27,279 nucleotides of DNA from Chloroflexi bacterium UBA2235 (GTDB lineage Bacteria > Chloroflexota > UBA11872 > UBA12225): assembly GCA_002347925.1 (NCBI GenBank), contig DDYL01000008.1:9971-37249 (forward strand). The letters are read 5' to 3'. This document shows positions 7,704 to 14,691 of the stretch, one piece after another; positions within the stretch are counted from its first letter, which is position 1; each line of letters opens with the position of its first letter. The translations under genes and the position numbers were made by a program. Below the pieces are notes generated by a model. The model was not told where the DNA came from. It saw only the letters and a program-made list of their open reading frames with translations, and searched no databases.

Positions 7704-8816
7704 ATGAGCGGGAGTGAGGCGGGGTTGAAGCCGGCGCTGATTTCGGTTCGGCCAACTACGGCGGAATCGAAGTGGGCTGGCAAGGAGTGCCCGCACTGCA
7801 AGAAGCCAATCGGCGCTGGCGAGAACGCCGTGCTGTGCCCGAAGTGCTATACGCCCCATCACAAGGACTGCTGGACGACGCACGGCAATGCCTGCGCACT
7901 CGACCAGACGCCTGCGAACATCATGGAGCGTGCCGGGCGGGCAGCGGCTCCGGCAGCTGAGGCTCCCGCGGCGGCAGCCCCGGTCCCAGTCAAGGCGGCA
8001 ATCGAGGCTCCGGCAGCTCCCAAGGCCTCGCCGGCGAAGCCGGCAGCATCCCCGGTAGCAGCGGCGCCTGCATCAGCGCCACCCGCTGCGGCATCCGGCG
8101 GGGGCGCTTCTTCGGCGCGCGCGATGCGGTCGGCCGCGAGGCGGGCTCAAGCACAGCTCACGACGTGGCCTCACTTGCTGATGCCCGAGTTCCTGTCCGC
8201 GGTGCTCCTGCTCATCGGCCTGACGGTGATGGCGTGGTTCGTCAATGCGCCCCTGGAGGAGCATTCGAACCCGAACCACACCCCGAACCCATCGAAGGCG
8301 CCGTGGTACTTCCTGAACCTTCAGGAACTCCTGCTTCACATGCACCCGGGCCTCGCCGGCGTCGTCATCCCGACAGTCATCATCGTCTTGCTGATGGCTA
8401 TCCCGTACCTCGACATCAACTCGGACGACACAGGCGTGTGGTTCAGCGGGGCTCAGGGAAAGAAAGTCTTCTGGATCTCCACGGTTTACACATTTTTCTG
8501 GGCGTGGGCGCTGATCCTCGTAGATGAGTTCGTCGGCGTCCGGGCAGTGATCGAGAACGCGATCCCGGTTCTCAAGATCAGTTGGCTTTCAGAGATCGTG
8601 ACCCAGACCATGGTGCCGACGGCCATCATGTGGGCGGTAGCCGTTGGCCTGTACGTCGCGATTGCCCATCTGAAACCCACGGTCAGGGATGTCATGATCG
8701 CCTATTTCACCGCGTTCGTGATCGCGTGGATTCTCCTGGCACTCGTGGGCTCGGCATTCCGTGGTCCTGCGATGGTGCTCTACTGGCCATGGAACATGCC
8801 TGCGCGGATTGCATAG
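7704..8816 (+). CDS. Cytochrome b C-terminal (subunit IV-like) fused to an N-terminal RING-type zinc domain
   Basis: A 370-aa protein in three parts. Residues 27-66 form a prokaryotic RING-type zinc finger: C29-x2-C32, C45-x2-C48, HH at 52-53, C56-W, H60 and C64. Residues 70-150 are an Ala/Pro-rich linker. Residues 155-370 hold about five membrane helices like the C-terminal half of cytochrome b, the partner of the preceding gene in the quinol-oxidising (Qo) site. The Qo motif normally PEWY reads APWY (199-202), lacking the Glu. The ATG start at 7704 follows GAAGGAA at a good distance. Standard subunit IV is about 160 aa with three helices, so both the N-terminal domain and the extra helices are additions. 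The RING could hold assembly factors or sense metal or redox state; that is speculation. Its reading frame is continuous, so this is not an obvious assembly artefact. Confidence 0.88.
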   Translation: MSGSEAGLKPALISVRPTTAESKWAGKECPHCKKPIGAGENAVLCPKCYTPHHKDCWTTHGNACALDQTPANIMERAGRAAAPAAEAPAAAAPVPVKAAIEAPAAPKASPAKPAASPVAAAPASAPPAAASGGGASSARAMRSAARRAQAQLTTWPHLLMPEFLSAVLLLIGLTVMAWFVNAPLEEHSNPNHTPNPSKAPWYFLNLQELLLHMHPGLAGVVIPTVIIVLLMAIPYLDINSDDTGVWFSGAQGKKVFWISTVYTFFWAWALILVDEFVGVRAVIENAIPVLKISWLSEIVTQTMVPTAIMWAVAVGLYVAIAHLKPTVRDVMIAYFTAFVIAWILLALVGSAFRGPAMVLYWPWNMPARIA

Positions 8817-8876
8817 GTTTGGGGAACGCTTCTCGCGCAGTTCGACGCTGCTTGCGAACATGAATTGATGAGTTCT

Positions 8877-8907
8877 GGCACACCCCGCGCGTGGTAACGG
8901 GTGTGCC
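8877..8907 (+). other. Intercistronic hairpin within the cytochrome operon
   Basis: GGCACACCC (8877-8885) pairs perfectly with GGGTGTGCC (8899-8907), loop 13 nt, just before the Rieske ribosome site. No T-run follows. It may stabilise or process the mRNA, or lower expression of the downstream genes. Confidence 0.45.
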
Positions 8908-8925
8908 GAGATGAGGGGGCCAGAG

Positions 8926-9441
8926 ATGGCAGTCGCCGGAACAGTGAACGGAGTAGCCGGGGCCGAGACGCGCCGTGGCGCGCTAGCCGCTTCTGGATGG
9001 ATGCTCATGGCCCTGATGGGTCTGCAGGCGGCTGTTGCTTTCGTCGTCTACTTCTGGCCGAGGAAGACCGGTGCGTTCGGATCGGTGATCAGTGCCGGCA
9101 AGGTCTCGGACTACAAGGTAGGAGACATAAAGTACTTCGTGGAGGGCAAGTTCTATCTTGTCCGCCTTGAAGAGGGGTTCATCGCTCTCTACCAGAAGTG
9201 TCCACACCTTGGGTGTGTCGTGCCATGGCAGAAGGATTACGTCTACCAGGACAAGACAGGATGGTTCCGGTGTCCGTGCCACGGGTCGACGTATTCATTG
9301 CAGGGACAGATCGTGTTCGGACCGGCACCCCGTCCGCTTGACTACATGAAGATCCAGATCAAGGGTGGCTCGGTCCAGGTGAACACCGGGCTCATCATGA
9401 AGCGTGACGAGTGGGTACCGTCCCAAGCTGTTTCGGCGTAG
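8926..9441 (+). CDS. Rieske iron-sulfur protein
   Basis: A 171-aa membrane-anchored [2Fe-2S] protein that passes electrons from quinol in the Qo site to the cytochrome c. An N-terminal anchor helix (about residues 25-44) is followed by the Rieske fold. Cluster ligands are C92 and H94 in CPHLGC, and C116 and H119 in CPCHGS; C97 and C118 form the stabilising disulfide. A GPAPRPL loop follows, as in bc-type Rieske proteins. I chose the ATG at 8926 because GAGGGGG lies 6 bases before it; an ATG at 8911 would add five residues and has no ribosome site. Here the gene follows the b subunits, whereas in many bc operons it comes first. Function is clear from motifs and context. Confidence 0.93.
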   Translation: MAVAGTVNGVAGAETRRGALAASGWMLMALMGLQAAVAFVVYFWPRKTGAFGSVISAGKVSDYKVGDIKYFVEGKFYLVRLEEGFIALYQKCPHLGCVVPWQKDYVYQDKTGWFRCPCHGSTYSLQGQIVFGPAPRPLDYMKIQIKGGSVQVNTGLIMKRDEWVPSQAVSA

Positions 9442-9477
9442 TCACGGGTCCGGGCAAGACGGAGTAAGGAGCGGAAC

Positions 9478-10383
9478 GTGGAGAGCGGCGGTGGCGCAGG
9501 TTTCCTAACGACGGTGGTTGTACTCATCGCATTGCTCTTGCCAGTCCTCGTTCTGTTCGAGGCCTGGAGGTCACGCCGCGTGGCGATCGCTGATGATGCG
9601 CAGGAGGCGACCCTCGATCCCGTACTCAGCACCTCGGGAATGAGCCGCAAGATCGTGTTTGGCATGGTCGTCCTGACCGAGGCGTTCCTCCTTCTCATTG
9701 CCTACGGTGCGAACGAACCGTTCCGCCAGGCTGAGGCCAAGGAACGGCAGAAGGAGTTCGCGGTTGAGGCCGCGGCGCACACGTATGTTCAGTACTGTGT
9801 GTCTTGCCACGGGGTCTCCGGCAAGGGGTACCTCGAAAACATCGGTCTTGTTGGGAAGCCCTTGGCCACAAGTGCGCTGCAGGCGACCGATCCCGACGAA
9901 CACAAGGCAAATGTCCGGATGATCACCCAGACGCTTGTCAATGGCCGTAATGCTGGTGCGATGCCGGCATGGGGTGTTGAGAACGGTGGTCCGCTCAACT
10001 ACCAGATGATCAATGAACTCACGATCATGATTACCGAGGGCCGATGGGACGCGGTTGAGGCGCTCGCCAAGGATAAGGGCGTGATGTCGCCGACTGAGGC
10101 GCCGATCACGGATCCGGTCGCTGCCGGCAAGTTGATCGTCACGCAGGGCGCTTGTGCGTCTTGCCATGCTGTCAGTGGGACGGCCGCAAAGGGAGCCGTC
10201 GGGCCGGCCCTGGACGGGATTGCCAACCGCAAGATTGGTGGCGTGGCCGACTTCAACGCTGCGAATGTGAAGAAGTGGGTTGCGAACCCTAGCAGTCTCA
10301 AGCCGGGTTCTTCGATGCCTCCCTACGCGCTCAAGGAAAGCTACCTCGACGCGATTGCGGCCTACTTGGCGACGCTCAAGTAG
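9478..10383 (+). CDS. Membrane-anchored diheme cytochrome c
   Basis: A 301-aa protein with two N-terminal membrane helices (about 8-29 and 58-77), then two class I cytochrome c domains facing the outside of the membrane. Hemes attach at C107-x2-CH (CVSCH) and C226-x2-CH (CASCH). Probable axial Met ligands are M162 in MPAWG and M280 in MPPY. It is the last gene of the operon and should take electrons from the Rieske protein to a terminal oxidase or soluble carrier, replacing cytochrome c1 or f. The GTG start at 9478 has AAGGAG about 8 bases upstream. A double domain with two anchors is not the c1 or f type, and resembles cytochromes of bc operons in Gram-positive bacteria. No terminal oxidase is in the window. 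Confidence 0.9.
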   Translation: MESGGGAGFLTTVVVLIALLLPVLVLFEAWRSRRVAIADDAQEATLDPVLSTSGMSRKIVFGMVVLTEAFLLLIAYGANEPFRQAEAKERQKEFAVEAAAHTYVQYCVSCHGVSGKGYLENIGLVGKPLATSALQATDPDEHKANVRMITQTLVNGRNAGAMPAWGVENGGPLNYQMINELTIMITEGRWDAVEALAKDKGVMSPTEAPITDPVAAGKLIVTQGACASCHAVSGTAAKGAVGPALDGIANRKIGGVADFNAANVKKWVANPSSLKPGSSMPPYALKESYLDAIAAYLATLK

Positions 10384-10410
10384 GGCACGGCGTTCCAGGC
10401 ACACGCGCGA

Positions 10411-10443
10411 ACGGGGGTGGGGTTCTTCGGAACGCCACCCCTG
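10411..10443 (+). terminator. Hairpin after the cytochrome operon
   Basis: GGGGTGGGGTTC and GAACGCCACCCC form a stem with one mismatch around a UUCG tetraloop, about 30 bases after the cytochrome c stop. Only a weak T-containing tail (TGTGTTCC) follows. It is a likely end of the operon transcript. Confidence 0.55.
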
Positions 10444-10490
10444 TGTTCCATGTCGTTTGGGCGTAGGTCAAGGTGAGACGCAACCAATGA

Positions 10491-10524
10491 AGAGGGCCAC
10501 CTTGCACTTGCAAGATGGCCCTCT
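10491..10524. terminator. Bidirectional terminator between convergent genes
   Basis: AGAGGGCCA (10491-10499) pairs with TGGCCCTCT (10516-10524), and inside it CTTG pairs with CAAG, with one mismatch at 10500/10515. T-containing tails (CTCTTC type) follow on both strands. It lies 30 bases from the end of the minus-strand pspA gene and suits termination of both it and the cytochrome operon. Confidence 0.7.
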
Positions 10525-10553
10525 CTTCATGGCTCCATGGTGTGCCTTGATCG

Positions 10554-11261
10554 TCAGTGGCTGGTCGTACCGGGAAGCGTTCCTTGGGTGCCACCGGGAA
10601 GCATCCCCATCCGCGCCTTGAGATCTGCAAGCTGTGAGGAGACTTCGCCGTCATCCTCGAGATCGGCGAACTTGTCATCCAAGCTGAGGTGTTCGTTCAC
10701 CTCAAGCGCCGCGGCGGCCCGTGCCTCCTCTAGCCGGATCTTGGCGTCCATCCGGGCGATCTCGGACGATGGGTCGATCGCGGAGAGTTGCTGCGCCGTT
10801 GCGGCGATCTTCTGTTGCGCCATCGCAGCCTTGTGACGCGCGATCATCGATTCGCGGTTGCGCATCGCACTGTCGTATTTCGACTGCAATGCGTTGAGGT
10901 CGCTCTTCAGTTTGGTTACGACCTGCTGTTGCGCAATGAGTTGCTGCATGTAGCTTGAGGCGTTGCGGTCATAGTCGACCTTGCGACGCAATGCCTCCTT
11001 GGCAAGTTCCTCGGATCCCCGACCCAATGCGAGTTCTGCCTTGCGCGCCCATTCCTGAGCCTGGGCCTGGTTCTTTTCCATGTCGCCTTGGAAGAGCTTC
11101 TCCTGAGCGATCATCTCGGCGACCTGGGTTCGCGCCTGAGCAATGGCGTCCTTCATGTCGCTGAGGATCTGTGTCAGGACAAGCTCCGGATCCTCGGCTT
11201 GATCGAGGAGGGCGTTGATGTTTGCACGGAGGATGGTGGAGACGCGGTCAAGGATGCCCAT
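10554..11261 (-). CDS. pspA: PspA/IM30 family membrane-stress protein
   Basis: A 235-aa ESCRT-III-like protein that binds the inner face of the cytoplasmic membrane and helps keep it intact under stress. The start MGILDRVSTILRANINALLDQAEDPE is the family's amphipathic N-terminal helix and first conserved segment (broken here into its parts by eye: MGILDRV, NINALLDQ, AEDPE). Residues about 25-190 are predicted long coiled-coil helices rich in Ala, Gln, Lys and Glu. The C-terminal tail is Gly/Thr-rich (GGTQGTLPG). AAGGAG lies about 10 bases before the ATG. No pspB/C or pspF partner is nearby, so regulation differs from the E. coli system. The adjacent respiratory operon is convergent, and a functional link through membrane potential is only suggestive. 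Confidence 0.92.
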   Translation of the reverse strand: MGILDRVSTILRANINALLDQAEDPELVLTQILSDMKDAIAQARTQVAEMIAQEKLFQGDMEKNQAQAQEWARKAELALGRGSEELAKEALRRKVDYDRNASSYMQQLIAQQQVVTKLKSDLNALQSKYDSAMRNRESMIARHKAAMAQQKIAATAQQLSAIDPSSEIARMDAKIRLEEARAAAALEVNEHLSLDDKFADLEDDGEVSSQLADLKARMGMLPGGTQGTLPGTTSH

Positions 11262-11275
11262 CGGTTGTGATCTCC

Positions 11276-11295
11276 TTCAGGAAGGTTCAGGAAGC
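11276..11295 (-). repeat. Tandem duplication in the pspA leader
   Basis: On the minus strand CTTCCTGAA occurs twice, separated by one C, and the second copy runs into the AAGGAG ribosome site. A dyad GTATT/AATAC (11318-11334) lies further upstream. It could be a small duplication or a regulatory site. Confidence 0.4.
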
Positions 11296-11333
11296 GCGCC
11301 GGTGTTGACGATCCGGCGTATTGATAATGAATA

Positions 11334-11381
11334 CCACACCGCCCCGATCACGACGCGTCGGTCGCGGTCGGGGCGGTGTGG
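11334..11381 (-). terminator. Terminator of the DNA methyltransferase gene
   Basis: CCACACCGCCCCGA (11334-11347) and TCGGGGCGGTGTGG (11368-11381) form a perfect 14-bp stem with a 20-nt loop, 24 bases past the methyltransferase stop. On the minus strand the stem is followed by TATTCATTATC. This is a good intrinsic terminator for the minus strand. Confidence 0.7.
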
Positions 11382-11405
11382 CATGTGCATTGGCGACCTT
11401 GGCGC

Positions 11406-12740
11406 TCACTTACGCAGGACGAGGACCCAGTCCTGATTGATGCGTTCCTTGCGTGGAACCTTGATGTAGTGCCGGATGACTTCCGAGGCGAAGTAGGTTT
11501 CAACCTTGAACCCGACGCGTTCGGCGACCTGCAGGAGGTACGAATGGGTGGGGACCACCTGTTCGCGGATGATGTTGTTTCCAATCACGACAACGTACCG
11601 GCGTCCGGGTTTCAGGACACGCCAGACTTCACGGAAGTTCCGCTCCATGTCCACGAAGTACTGATGGACGATGTACGCACGACGCTTGTCGATGGCATAG
11701 AGCGATTCGACCTGCGCGTCCAGATCTGCGAGCCCATACCGGTGAAGTTCACGGTAGTCGACTGCGCTTACCACTTCGGTGCCGATGTGCTTGCGCTTCG
11801 CCTCGGCAAGCGGGCGTCCCGGTGGTGAGAGGTCGAGCATGTACATCTCAAGCTGATGGGTGCGTGGGTAGTCCACCGCATTGATGTACGGAGGTGACGT
11901 GACCGCGAGGTCCATCGTGCCCGGTTCGAGGGGGATGGCGCGTGCGTCGCCGTCTTCGGGGACGGCCACCGTTGCTCCTGCCGGGGCCAGCGGGACGAAT
12001 TCGCGCATGCGGGCAACGTTGACCTGGGTCATGCGCCGGAAGAGACGGAGCGCCATGCCGGGAACGACTCGCTTGTTGAGGCGCGTCCGGACCACCGTGC
12101 GCGTGCAGTTGTTGTCGGCGTTTGATACCTCGCGAATGATCGCCGAGAGACAGATGCGCAGGAAGTCCAGATATGGACCGGGGGCATGCGGGGCGATGGC
12201 ATCACGAACGCGTGCGAAGGCGCCGCGGATCGCGCCGATTTCCTCGAGGATGAACGGTTGGAACCACGTTTCCTGATATGCGAATGGAGGCACGTGGGTC
12301 CATGCTTGCATCCGGGCCGGATCACCACCGGCCTCGAACGCCTGAAGCGCTTCGGCGATTGCGGCGACGGCCCGATCAAGGATAGTTGGGTCCAGGGTGG
12401 TTGTCTTGACACGGGTGAGAAGGCGGGCGAACGGATCCACGTCGATTGCCACCGAGTGACGGTTCGCAAGCATTGCCTCGACGCTGACGGTGCCGCTGCC
12501 TGCCATTGGATCGAGGACGTGTTCACCTTCTCCCGAGTACTTGCGGATAGCCCAACGTGGCAGTTCCGGGAAGAACTTTGCGGGGTACTTGTGGAACCCG
12601 TGAGAGAGCCAACTCTGATTCCGGCTAATGATCAGCAGGTGCTGGTTGACCGGAATGTCCCATTCCGGCTGCAGGTCACCGGTGATGGTGACCAGAGGCG
12701 CGTCGACGCCTGAGCTTCCGGTGAACGGTGTAGTTAACAT
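11406..12740 (-). CDS. Site-specific DNA methyltransferase (N4-cytosine/N6-adenine family)
   Basis: A 444-aa enzyme that would transfer a methyl group from S-adenosylmethionine to an exocyclic amino group of cytosine or adenine in DNA. The AdoMet-binding motif I is LDPMAGSGT (76-84), preceded by HGFHKYPAKFFPELP; the catalytic motif IV is TSPPY (281-285), followed by INAVDYPRTH. So motif I precedes motif IV, with a target-recognition-like insert of about 190 residues between them. No restriction endonuclease or specificity gene is nearby, so it looks like an orphan or a regulatory/defence-derived methylase. I chose the ATG at 12740, since a promoter (12753-12782) lies directly upstream; the longer frame would begin with a TTG inside that promoter's -35. 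No Shine-Dalgarno is present. Target sequence and methylated base are unknown. Confidence 0.85.
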   Translation of the reverse strand: MLTTPFTGSSGVDAPLVTITGDLQPEWDIPVNQHLLIISRNQSWLSHGFHKYPAKFFPELPRWAIRKYSGEGEHVLDPMAGSGTVSVEAMLANRHSVAIDVDPFARLLTRVKTTTLDPTILDRAVAAIAEALQAFEAGGDPARMQAWTHVPPFAYQETWFQPFILEEIGAIRGAFARVRDAIAPHAPGPYLDFLRICLSAIIREVSNADNNCTRTVVRTRLNKRVVPGMALRLFRRMTQVNVARMREFVPLAPAGATVAVPEDGDARAIPLEPGTMDLAVTSPPYINAVDYPRTHQLEMYMLDLSPPGRPLAEAKRKHIGTEVVSAVDYRELHRYGLADLDAQVESLYAIDKRRAYIVHQYFVDMERNFREVWRVLKPGRRYVVVIGNNIIREQVVPTHSYLLQVAERVGFKVETYFASEVIRHYIKVPRKERINQDWVLVLRK

Positions 12741-12752
12741 AATGTTCGGCGG

Positions 12753-12782
12753 AGCGTACGGTGCGTGTCTTCGCCCCGTCAA
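12753..12782 (-). promoter_or_regulatory. Promoter of the DNA methyltransferase gene
   Basis: On the minus strand TTGACG (12777-12782), an 18-base spacer and TACGCT (12753-12758) form a good sigma-70-type promoter. The -10 ends 12 bases before the ATG at 12740, so the leader would be only about 5-6 nt. Confidence 0.55.
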
Positions 12783-12797
12783 TCGGAAAAGGCGAAG

Positions 12798-12858
12798 TGT
12801 GACACGTCACCCACTCAATCACCGAAGAAACTGTGACACCGGTTGCTGGAATGTGACA
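12798..12858. promoter_or_regulatory. Three TGTGACA repeats upstream of the methyltransferase promoter
   Basis: TGTGACA occurs at 12798-12804, 12832-12838 and 12852-12858. The first is part of the dyad GTGAC-AC-GTCAC (12799-12810). They begin 16 bases beyond the -35 and could be activator or repressor sites. The remaining part of the gap up to 13069 holds only a GGTTC-T-GAACC dyad (12917-12927); I see no gene or RNA there. Confidence 0.35.
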
Positions 12859-13069
12859 GAAGATGAAACGCCTGGTCTAGGGGTTGGTTAGCAGGGGTTT
12901 CAGTCAATCCAAGGGTGGTTCTGAACCGGTTGGGGTCGTCCTGTGGACGAGAGATCAGACAGATGGTTCACAATGGTTTCCGGGATTGTGCGTCCTTGCA
13001 CATCGGCTTCCGGTGGCCGAATCGACCAAGATCTTTCCTGAGCGAAAGTTCGGGTGAGGCGCCCCATCG

Positions 13070-13603
13070 TTAGCCCGAGACAGCGGCGATGGCATGGTTC
13101 CGCGTCGGGCGAATCCGGACGGCAAGCGCGACGATCGCGACAATCGCCACCTTGCCCAGGGTCTGTTCATACCAAGTCTCGATCGACCCGAAGGCGACCG
13201 TCAGGAACACCGCGCTGTCAACCATCGATCCAAGGACTCCGGAGGCGAGGATTGCGAGCGCCTGGCGGGGCATGAGTGACGTGTAGCACACGAAGTCGAC
13301 CGATTCCGAGACCAGGAAGGCGAGACCGGAGGCAAGGGCAACCTCGGGCGACACGAGGGCGGAGACTGCGGTGCCCAAGAGGATAGCGAGCCACGTGATC
13401 CGTCTCCCTAGGGTCTCCTGAACCCAGTCTCGCAGGCAGAAGATGAGCCCGATGACTGGCAATGACGGATCGAACCCGAATGATGACGTGACCATGAAGA
13501 GGCGTTCGCCGGTCTCGCTGACCTGTTCGGCGAGGTTCAGGTAGACCCAGTTCGTGATCACTGGTCCGGTGACGTAGAACAGGAAGGCAATCCATCGGTT
13601 CAT
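13070..13603 (-). CDS. VUT/YhhQ-family transporter, possible queuosine-precursor uptake
   Basis: A 177-aa membrane protein with about six hydrophobic helices and very few charged residues in its core. The segment LPVIGLIFCLRDWVQETLGRR and the SESVDFVCY helix start resemble the conserved acidic and aromatic positions of the VUT family (YhhQ, which imports preQ0/preQ1 for queuosine synthesis). The match is by eye and somewhat divergent; a vitamin or other small-molecule importer is possible. The ATG at 13603 has AAGGTGA at a distance of about 10 bases. I found no preQ1 riboswitch upstream. The gene follows a nicotinamidase-like gene on the same strand with a gap of 106 bases, without a clear link. 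Confidence 0.7.
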   Translation of the reverse strand: MNRWIAFLFYVTGPVITNWVYLNLAEQVSETGERLFMVTSSFGFDPSLPVIGLIFCLRDWVQETLGRRITWLAILLGTAVSALVSPEVALASGLAFLVSESVDFVCYTSLMPRQALAILASGVLGSMVDSAVFLTVAFGSIETWYEQTLGKVAIVAIVALAVRIRPTRNHAIAAVSG

Positions 13604-13709
13604 TGTCTGGGGTCACCTTCCTTCACACTGCCCGGTTCCCGGGTATTCGTGTGTCCTGAACGCCAACGGGTGGATGGCGCGAAGTGTCCCACGGGATCCG
13701 GGACCCGCC

Positions 13710-14474
13710 TCATTCCGGCAAGGTAATGGATCGGATGACTTCAATCCCGTTCAGGCGGAGGTGATAGAGGAACGTTGCGTGCATGAGGTCTCCGTCGTGA
13801 GGCATCGCCCCGACGGTGCCGGCGACATCGACCGGCAGGTGGTACGTGTCCACCAGATTGGCCGGGACGATGATGCGCACGGTCCGGTTTGTCGCATTGG
13901 CCCACAACCGGATGCCCATTGCCGTATGGAAGACGCAGAGGTCGGTGCAGTCACCGGCCACGATGATCGTCGTTACACCCCGTGCCACGATGTCCGTGAC
14001 CCAAGGACGGAATGGGCCGTCGTCGACCCATGCGCTCAATGAGTTCTTCGGGACGTCAAGCGCGGCGTGTACCCATGGCTGGCCTGCAAGTTCGGGAACG
14101 AGTTGCGACTCGTCCGAACCGGCGATGCAGTGTGGCGGGAATGCATCGAACTCCGGCGCCCCGGGATCATGCGCGTCGCGAAGGATTGCGAAGTGTCGCA
14201 CGCCTCGCGCGTACGCATGCGAGAAGGCGCTTCCCACCGGCGCAACGATGGCACCAACCCGGTCACTTGCAAGGGGACCGGCATGGCAGAACCCGCCAAC
14301 CAGGTCGACCGCGATGGCCGCCACGCAGTCCGGTCCGCCAGCCTCGGCGATGAGCGAGTCGAGATCGCGATCGACCAGGGCAGTCATGAACCCGTCGAGG
14401 TAGGACAGGAAATCACGGGACGATTCTGCGAACCCGATCGGGTTGGCCTTGCGGCCCAGATGGTTCGAGGTCAC
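13710..14474 (-). CDS. Nicotinamidase/isochorismatase-family cysteine hydrolase
   Basis: A 254-aa hydrolase. The catalytic triad is D57 (AVDLVGGFC), K143 (PKNSLSAW) and C180 (GDCTDLCVF). Probable metal ligands are D100 and H102 (DAHDPG) and H115 (FPPHC). The DxH...FPPHC pattern is typical of nicotinamidases, which deamidate nicotinamide to nicotinate for NAD salvage; other isochorismatase-fold enzymes usually lack it. A 45-residue N-terminal helical extension precedes the core. The GTG start at 14474 has GGCAGGAG 6 bases upstream. An extended -10 (14529-14537) gives a leader of about 48 nt. Other NAD salvage genes are absent here. I am confident of the fold and fairly confident of nicotinamidase activity. 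Confidence 0.85.
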   Translation of the reverse strand: MTSNHLGRKANPIGFAESSRDFLSYLDGFMTALVDRDLDSLIAEAGGPDCVAAIAVDLVGGFCHAGPLASDRVGAIVAPVGSAFSHAYARGVRHFAILRDAHDPGAPEFDAFPPHCIAGSDESQLVPELAGQPWVHAALDVPKNSLSAWVDDGPFRPWVTDIVARGVTTIIVAGDCTDLCVFHTAMGIRLWANATNRTVRIIVPANLVDTYHLPVDVAGTVGAMPHDGDLMHATFLYHLRLNGIEVIRSITLPE

Positions 14475-14528
14475 GGTTGCTCCTGCCTTCTGGTTGACCC
14501 GGCATGGGATGTGCCAACTCTTGGATTG

Positions 14529-14537
14529 AGACTAGCA
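14529..14537 (-). promoter_or_regulatory. Extended -10 promoter of the nicotinamidase-like gene
   Basis: TGCTAGTCT on the minus strand is an extended -10 element (TGn plus TAGTCT) about 55 bases before the GTG. No -35 stands out, as is common with this promoter type. The same nine bases precede the zinc-ribbon gene at 22352. Confidence 0.4.
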
Positions 14538-14616
14538 CCCAACCGGCACGACCCTTGCGCGCACCCGTCACGCGCGTGTCAAGACGGCGCAGTCTCCGGT
14601 ACAACCCTCGCTCGTA

Positions 14617-14632
14617 TAGAACATTTGTACTA
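14617..14632. promoter_or_regulatory. LexA-like dyad upstream of the sigma-factor gene
   Basis: TAGAAC-ATTT-GTACTA is a 16-base dyad with one mismatch. It resembles the GAAC-N4-GTTC SOS box of Gram-positive LexA. It lies 60 bases before the sigma-factor start, in the divergent gap. Whether LexA binds it is unknown. Confidence 0.3.
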
Positions 14633-14691
14633 CTATTGCGGGGTGTATCGGGATTGGTGCCGGGGGTGGCACCCGGCAGGAGGCAAGTGCA

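Noticed and set aside
13604..13709. preQ1 riboswitch upstream of the YhhQ-type gene
   Set aside because: I looked for the short preQ1 aptamer pattern on the minus strand and did not find it.
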